From Methanobacteriota archaeon (GTDB taxonomy: Archaea > Thermoplasmatota > JASEFT01 > JAUWIS01), in assembly GCA_030605245.1 (NCBI GenBank), contig JAUWIS010000033.1:1-7926 (forward strand): 7,926 nt of DNA, written 5' to 3'. Shown here one piece after another: positions 4,247 through 7,926 of the stretch. Every line of letters starts with the position of its first letter. Position 1 is the stretch's first letter. Under the pieces are notes generated by a model that made no database searches, had not been told where the DNA came from, and saw only the letters and a program-made list of their open reading frames with translations. Made by a program: the position numbers and the translations under genes.

Positions 4247-4576
4247 CTATACTAATTCTACTGTGAGTTTCTTCTTCTCAGGATAAATTAGCAGTTCCGC
4301 CCCCATCCTCAGTTTCAGGAATTTTGCAATTTTAGCAGGAATCCTTATTACCAGCGAGTTTCCTGATTTCACAACTTTTACCTTTTCAGCCAATCCCCAT
4401 AACCCTTTTTTCTTTGCTTTTTCTTCTATCTCCTTCATCGTTTCGCTACTGACAAATGATTCACCACATTTAGTGCATATCTCTGCTTTAAACCTACCTA
4501 AAACTACACCAAACATCTCCTCTTCAATCTTTCCTTCCTTTAGATTTCCCCTGTTACATATCGGACATTTTTTCAT
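4247..4576 (-). CDS. antitoxin: YgiT/MqsA-type zinc finger fused to AbrB domain
   Basis: 109 residues. The N-terminal zinc finger has CPIC (4-7) and CTKC (34-37), as in YgiT/MqsA-type antitoxins. The C-terminal half (about 67-107), VKSGNSLVIRIPAKIAKFLK and following, is an AbrB/SpoVT swapped-hairpin DNA-binding domain. The likely role is to bind the toxin with one part and the shared promoter with the other. The ATG lies one base after the toxin stop and is preceded by AAGGTGGT, a good ribosome binding site inside the toxin's last codons. Toxin-first order with this spacing is typical of such pairs. The binding partner is inferred from family and neighbourhood. Confidence 0.85.
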   Translation of the reverse strand: MKKCPICNRGNLKEGKIEEEMFGVVLGRFKAEICTKCGESFVSSETMKEIEEKAKKKGLWGLAEKVKVVKSGNSLVIRIPAKIAKFLKLRMGAELLIYPEKKKLTVELV

Positions 4577-4577
4577 A

Positions 4578-4781
4578 TTACCACCTTGGTTTTACAGTTA
4601 TCACATAGATGATTTCACCTATTTTTTTATATACCACCTCAAAGTATGAATATGAGGACACAATTTTGTCATCCTGAATATATTTTCTTCCTTTGATAAC
4701 TCCAGTTTCAACCTCTTTTTTAGATATGCCTCTTTCAACCATTCTAAATCGTGCATGTTTTGAGTATCTAAACTTTAACAT
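4578..4781 (-). CDS. DUF4258 toxin (RelE-like fold)
   Basis: 67 residues. The start FRYSKHARFRMVERGISKKE (4-23) is the DUF4258 signature: a His followed by an Arg-rich helix and RGIS. The C-terminus is a strand-rich end, SYFEVVYKK to VITVKPRW. DUF4258 proteins are small basic proteins placed near RelE/HigB ribonuclease toxins and are often next to YgiT-type zinc-finger antitoxins, as here. RNA cleavage is inferred and not shown. The pair is transcribed against the flanking genes. Confidence 0.85.
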   Translation of the reverse strand: MLKFRYSKHARFRMVERGISKKEVETGVIKGRKYIQDDKIVSSYSYFEVVYKKIGEIIYVITVKPRW

Positions 4782-4784
4782 ATG

Positions 4785-4806
4785 ATACGGGTATTACATG
4801 TATTAC
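4785..4806. promoter_or_regulatory. possible operator of the toxin-antitoxin pair
   Basis: Immediately upstream of the toxin start are an inverted repeat ATAC-GG-GTAT (4785-4794) and two direct copies of GTATTAC (4791-4797 and 4800-4806). The position suits autoregulation by the AbrB-domain antitoxin. There is no independent support. Confidence 0.35.
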
Positions 4807-4833
4807 TTGTTATTTAAAATTTTCTATGATAGA

Positions 4834-4841
4834 ATTTAATA
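4834..4841 (+). promoter_or_regulatory. TATA-box candidate for rtcB-dph6
   Basis: ATTTAATA is centred about 26 nt before the rtcB ATG, which lacks a ribosome binding site. This arrangement fits a leaderless mRNA. Confidence 0.5.
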
Positions 4842-4863
4842 GGAATAAAACCTATCTAATTTT

Positions 4864-6333
4864 ATGACATGGCAGGGAAAATTGAAAAAGATTGATGATT
4901 ACAGGTATGAGATACCCTCAGACTACAAGGGCGCAAAAGGAGATCTGAAAATGAGAACATCAGGTCTTATTTATGCATCCGAGAAAATGATTGAAAACAT
5001 AAAAAATGATAATGCATCTGAGCAGGTGGCAAATGTTGCAACACTTCCAGGTATTGTTGGGAAATCAATGGCGATGCCCGATATACACTGGGGCTATGGT
5101 TTCCCGATAGGCGGTGTAGCGGCTTTTGATGCTGAAAACGGTGTAATATCACCCGGTGGTGTAGGCTATGACATCAACTGCGGGGTCAGACTTGTAAAAA
5201 CAAATCTTACAGTTAAGGATGTTTCTCCAAAAATAAAGGAAATTGTTGATACAATGTTTAGAAATGTCCCATCAGGTGTTGGCTCGCGCGGGAAAATAAA
5301 ACTAAACATTGATCAATTAAATGATGTTCTAAAGAATGGTGCGGGATGGGCTGTGAACAATGGTTATGGATGGAAGGAGGATTTGGAATATTTAGAAGAA
5401 AACGGCTGCATGAAAAACGCAGACCCTTCAAGGGTAAGTTCTTTTGCCAAACAGAGGGGTATGCCTCAGCTTGGGAGTCTCGGGGCAGGAAACCATTTTC
5501 TTGAAATAGACCGGGTTGATGAAATCTATGATGAAAAAACAGCAAAAATCTTCGGTATAGAGCACAAGGATCAAATCATGGTTCTTATTCATACAGGTTC
5601 GCGTGGATGCGGTCATCAGATATGCACAGACAATTTAAAGGAAATGGAAAAAGCAGTAAAAAAATACAACATCAATCTCCCTGACAGGCAGCTTGCATGC
5701 GCACCCGTAAACTCACCTGAAGCAGAAAACTATATCAAAGCAATGGCCTGTGGTGCAAACTATGGATTTACAAACCGTCAGATGATTGTTCACTGGGTGA
5801 GGGAAAGCTTTGAATCTGTTTTTAATCAATCAGCAGAAGATCTTGACATGCATATCGTTTATGGATTATGCCATAACATAGCAAAGCTTGAGGAACACAT
5901 TTTTGAAGGAAAAAGAAGAAATCTCTGGGTTCACAGGAAAGGCGCAACAAGGGCGTTCCCAGCAGGGCATCCTGACATACCAAGTAAATACAGAAGTGTT
6001 GGTCAGCCTGTTCTTATACCGGGTGATATGGGAACAGCAAGCTATGTTCTTGTAGGAACAGAAAAAGGGATGCAGGAAACATTTGGTAGTACATGCCATG
6101 GCGCAGGCAGGGTAATGTCAAGGAGCGCAGCATTAAGAAAATGGAGAGTTGATGACATACAAATGGAAATGGATAAAAAAGGTATTTATGTGCATTCAGC
6201 ATCAAAAAAGGTTTTGATTGAGGAAGCGCCAGATGCATACAAGAATGTTGATGATGTTGTGAATACAACGGATGGCGCAGGCATATCATTGAAGGTAGCG
6301 AGACTGAAACCACTTGGTGTTGTGAAAGGGTAA
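4864..6333 (+). CDS. rtcB: tRNA-splicing RNA ligase RtcB
   Basis: 489 residues, full length and without the intein found in some archaeal RtcB genes. RtcB joins a 2',3'-cyclic phosphate (3'-phosphate) end to a 5'-OH using GTP and Mn2+, the step that seals tRNA exons after intron removal in archaea. Motifs: PDIHWGYGFPIGG (72-84), SPGGVGYDINCGVRL (96-110) with metal ligands D103 and C106, GAGNHFLEI (207-215), HTGSRGCGHQ (243-252), H337 in CHNIAK, VHRKGATRAFPAG (356-368), IPGDMGTASY (385-394), and CHGAGR (411-416), whose H412 is the residue that receives GMP. The usual PDGHQG is PDIHWG here. The gene is followed after 3 nt by dph6. Its relevance is clear: all three tRNAs in the window need splicing. 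Confidence 0.97.
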   Translation: MTWQGKLKKIDDYRYEIPSDYKGAKGDLKMRTSGLIYASEKMIENIKNDNASEQVANVATLPGIVGKSMAMPDIHWGYGFPIGGVAAFDAENGVISPGGVGYDINCGVRLVKTNLTVKDVSPKIKEIVDTMFRNVPSGVGSRGKIKLNIDQLNDVLKNGAGWAVNNGYGWKEDLEYLEENGCMKNADPSRVSSFAKQRGMPQLGSLGAGNHFLEIDRVDEIYDEKTAKIFGIEHKDQIMVLIHTGSRGCGHQICTDNLKEMEKAVKKYNINLPDRQLACAPVNSPEAENYIKAMACGANYGFTNRQMIVHWVRESFESVFNQSAEDLDMHIVYGLCHNIAKLEEHIFEGKRRNLWVHRKGATRAFPAGHPDIPSKYRSVGQPVLIPGDMGTASYVLVGTEKGMQETFGSTCHGAGRVMSRSAALRKWRVDDIQMEMDKKGIYVHSASKKVLIEEAPDAYKNVDDVVNTTDGAGISLKVARLKPLGVVKG

Positions 6334-6336
6334 AGG

Positions 6337-7026
6337 ATGAAACTCGGTATTCTTTTTTCTGGTGGTAAAGATTCTTTTCTTGCAATGCTAAAAATGATGA
6401 AGGAGCATGAGATAGCATGTCTTATATCAGTTATTTCTACTAACAGGGAAAGCTACATGTTCCATGTTCCGGGGATAGAGTTTGTTGATTATAGCGCAAA
6501 AGCGCTTGGTCTGGCTTTGATAAAACAGGAGACAAAGGGGGAAAAAGAAAAAGAGTTAAAGGATCTGGAAAATGTGATTAAAAAGGCAGTGGAGAAACAT
6601 AAGATTGATGGTATTGTATCAGGTGCTATAGCATCAAATTATCAGGCAAGCAGAATCCAGAAAATTTGTGACAAACTTGGTGTAAAATGTTTTAATCCTT
6701 TATGGCAGAAAAACCAGATTGATGTTTTGAATGGGATTGTTGAAAAAAAAATAAAGGTTATCATAATAGGTGTAGCAGGTTATCCTCTGGATGAATCATG
6801 GCTTGGCAGGAGGATAGATAAAAGATTCATAAAGGATGTTTTGTTGCTTGAAAAAAAATATAAAATCAACCCTGCTGGCGAAGGCGGCGAGTTTGAAACA
6901 ATGGTGATTGATAGTCCTGTTCATAAATACTCATTAAAAATTGTTGAGGCGAAAAAACATTTCTCAAAAAATTATGGGGTTTATGAAATAAAAAAAGTGG
7001 AATTAGAAAAAAAGCAGGGTGTGTAA
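6337..7026 (+). CDS. dph6: diphthine-ammonia ligase (Dph6 family, PP-loop ATPase)
   Basis: 229 residues. It belongs to the adenine-nucleotide alpha-hydrolase family that carries out the last step of diphthamide formation on elongation factor 2, amidating diphthine with ATP and ammonia. Marks: PP-loop SGGKDS (8-13), SYMFHVP (39-45), VSGAIASNYQASRI (94-107), PLW (121-123), ESWLGR (153-158) and GEGGEFETMV (181-190). Length fits archaeal members, which lack the C-terminal extensions of yeast Dph6. The start lies 3 nt after the rtcB stop with AAAGG overlapping it, so the two form an operon, and both act on the translation machinery. Confidence 0.9.
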   Translation: MKLGILFSGGKDSFLAMLKMMKEHEIACLISVISTNRESYMFHVPGIEFVDYSAKALGLALIKQETKGEKEKELKDLENVIKKAVEKHKIDGIVSGAIASNYQASRIQKICDKLGVKCFNPLWQKNQIDVLNGIVEKKIKVIIIGVAGYPLDESWLGRRIDKRFIKDVLLLEKKYKINPAGEGGEFETMVIDSPVHKYSLKIVEAKKHFSKNYGVYEIKKVELEKKQGV

Positions 7027-7138
7027 AAAGTGTGAACTTATTGAATGATTTACTATTGTTTTCTTTTACCCTGATTTTGGGGGGTGGGATAGTTTTTTGA
7101 TGAAGGATTAAAGGAGGTTGAGAGTTCATAAAATACTA

Positions 7139-7230
7139 TTTTTGGTGTTTTTTTCCTTTGTTATCTTTTTTTTACACTTTTTTTCTTCCTCTTTACTTTC
7201 TTTCTATTAGTTCATTTTCCTTCAGATAGG
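7139..7230 (+). terminator. T-tract terminator region after dph6
   Basis: Repeated runs of five to eight T on the plus strand, without a stable stem, are typical of archaeal intrinsic termination. The region starts about 110 nt after the dph6 stop. Confidence 0.5.
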
Positions 7231-7337
7231 CAGAATACATCTCTGAGCATTTAAATATATCATTGCTGTTGAGCAGGCATTATTGTTTAAAAACAGGCAT
7301 CGTTGCAAGGCATCCATGCTAATGTGTGTCAGAAAAA

Positions 7338-7416
7338 CTATTTAAAGGAATACAACCTTCCATCTTTTTACATTCAAGTAAAAAATGGGGTGACTGTTGT
7401 GCAACGGTCGCACAAC
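7338..7416 (+). promoter_or_regulatory. promoter and 5'-leader hairpin of the Sm-like gene
   Basis: CTATTTAAAGG (7338-7348) is a TATA candidate that would start RNA near 7370, giving a leader of about 80 nt. The leader holds a perfect 7-bp hairpin, GTTGTGC (7396-7402) with GCACAAC (7410-7416), upstream of the ribosome binding site GGGGGAG. A role in translation control is only a guess. Confidence 0.4.
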
Positions 7417-7448
7417 TTTGACCTATAACAGAGCAGGGGGAGAATGAG

Positions 7449-7736
7449 ATGCCGAAAAAGAAAACAGAAAACAAAAGTAATGATGATGTCAACAGTATTT
7501 TGCTGGGTAAAAGGGTTAAAGTCAAGTACAGGGATGAGAATGATATTAGAAGCATAACTGGTGTAGTAAAGGCTGTAAATGGTACTTATCTTGTTTTAAA
7601 GAGGGATATGGGTGCTGACACACTTTTTAATCATTCTGTTATTGATAGAATCCAGTTAGTAGAAGATGAAGAGTTAAAAATTGATGGTCATCAAAATGTT
7701 ATTGATGATAAAAAGAAAAATTTTGGAGGAAGATAA
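7449..7736 (+). CDS. small Sm/SH3-like beta-barrel protein, uncharacterised
   Basis: 95 residues. A charged Lys/Asn-rich start (1-14) and an acidic-to-basic tail (72-95) flank a compact core (about 17-71): LLGKRVKVKYRDEN, then TGVVKAVNGTYLVLKRD, then LFNHSVIDRIQLVE. The strand pattern G-x-x-V-x-V, then TGxV with a Gly turn, then N-H-S-x-I-x-x-I resembles Sm/Lsm and Hfq-type folds, whose last strand has a similar KHAI motif in Hfq. RNA binding is therefore possible; a KOW/SH3-type fold is an alternative. The start is supported by GGGGGAG upstream. Only one base separates its stop from the next gene, an exported protein, so they are co-transcribed. Confidence 0.65.
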   Translation: MPKKKTENKSNDDVNSILLGKRVKVKYRDENDIRSITGVVKAVNGTYLVLKRDMGADTLFNHSVIDRIQLVEDEELKIDGHQNVIDDKKKNFGGR

Positions 7737-7737
7737 A

Positions 7738-7926
7738 ATGAAAGGTAAACAGGTTTTTAGAATATACGCCACAACATTTCTGATAGTAATGCTTCTATGC
7801 CCAGGTTTCGGGATGCTGAACATCTCAACACAAATCATAGGAACCACAACAGCAGACTATGTTGATGCAAGCCATGATGCAAATGAAAGTGACGTAGAAG
7901 AAGACCCGCTGGTGCTGGGGTGGAGT
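7738..7926 (+). CDS. exported or membrane-anchored protein, N-terminal part only
   Basis: 63 codons from ATG to the window end with no stop. Basic start MKGKQVFR, hydrophobic core about residues 9-30, then a Thr-rich segment ending TTTA, a plausible signal-peptidase site near residue 39. The mature part begins with an acidic stretch (DYVDASHDANESDVEEDP). A GGAGG sequence eight bases before the ATG overlaps the end of the preceding gene. Function cannot be told from this fragment; surface or extracellular location is inferred. Confidence 0.75.
   Translation, partial: MKGKQVFRIYATTFLIVMLLCPGFGMLNISTQIIGTTTADYVDASHDANESDVEEDPLVLGWS

Larger units (their letters stand above)
7027..7448 (+). other. 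noncoding stretch between dph6 and the Sm-like gene
   Basis: No convincing gene is seen. Positions 7139-7230 are strongly T/pyrimidine-rich on the plus strand, with several T runs, and probably end the rtcB-dph6 transcript. Two TATA-like sequences follow, TTTAAATATAT (7250-7260) and CTATTTAAAGG (7338-7348). AGGCAT occurs three times (7275, 7295, 7308) between them. A short RNA from the first promoter is possible but not supported. Confidence 0.6.

Noticed and set aside
6014..6418. Minus-strand open frame of 134 codons and similar frames inside rtcB
   Set aside because: They are antisense to a strongly conserved gene and show no family features.
7275..7313. AGGCAT triple repeat as an operator
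   Set aside because: Spacing is irregular (20 and 13 nt) and the motif is short; too weak to call.

Overview
The window looks like a piece of an AT-rich archaeal chromosome. The evidence is archaeal-type tRNA genes with introns and no encoded CCA, archaeal TATA boxes, and typical archaeal genes: GTP cyclohydrolase MptA, archease, RtcB RNA ligase, Dph6-type diphthine-ammonia ligase and a single-domain KaiC-like ATPase. MptA points to a lineage that makes a methanopterin- or archaeosine/folate-type pterin, as euryarchaea do. The species cannot be named from the sequence.

Layout: (1) Positions 1-126, minus strand: the 5' part of tRNA-Ala(CGC), with an anticodon-loop intron and what looks like the start of a T-loop intron that leaves the window. 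(2) 227-907: KaiC-like ATPase. (3) 958-1200: tRNA-Ile(GAT) with a 169-nt structured intron, followed by a hairpin element. (4) 2091-1275, minus strand: dolichol-kinase-like membrane enzyme plus a small two-helix membrane protein. (5) 2165-2365: tandem array of seven unlike hairpins. (6) 2371-2790: tRNA-Leu(CAA) split by three introns (D loop, 37/38 and 59/60), followed by a second copy of the tRNA 3'-flank hairpin element. (7) 2987-4245: mptA and archease, overlapping. (8) 4781-4247, minus strand: DUF4258 toxin / YgiT-AbrB antitoxin pair. (9) 4864-7026: rtcB and dph6, 3 nt apart. (10) 7027-7448: noncoding, T-rich, then promoter-like. (11) 7449-7926: small Sm/SH3-like protein and the start of an exported protein.

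The striking part is the tRNA region. All three tRNA genes are interrupted, giving five complete introns and probably a sixth. The large Ile intron and the Leu D-loop intron share one secondary-structure plan: hairpin A, then stem B enclosing hairpins C and D, then hairpin E. The sequences of the hairpin stems differ between the two copies. The Leu T-loop intron is a shortened version of the same plan. This looks like one family of structured introns that has spread to different tRNAs and different positions. Related TTGC-loop-GCAA hairpins fill the flanks of the same tRNAs. The window also encodes RtcB, which joins tRNA exons after splicing, and its activator archease.
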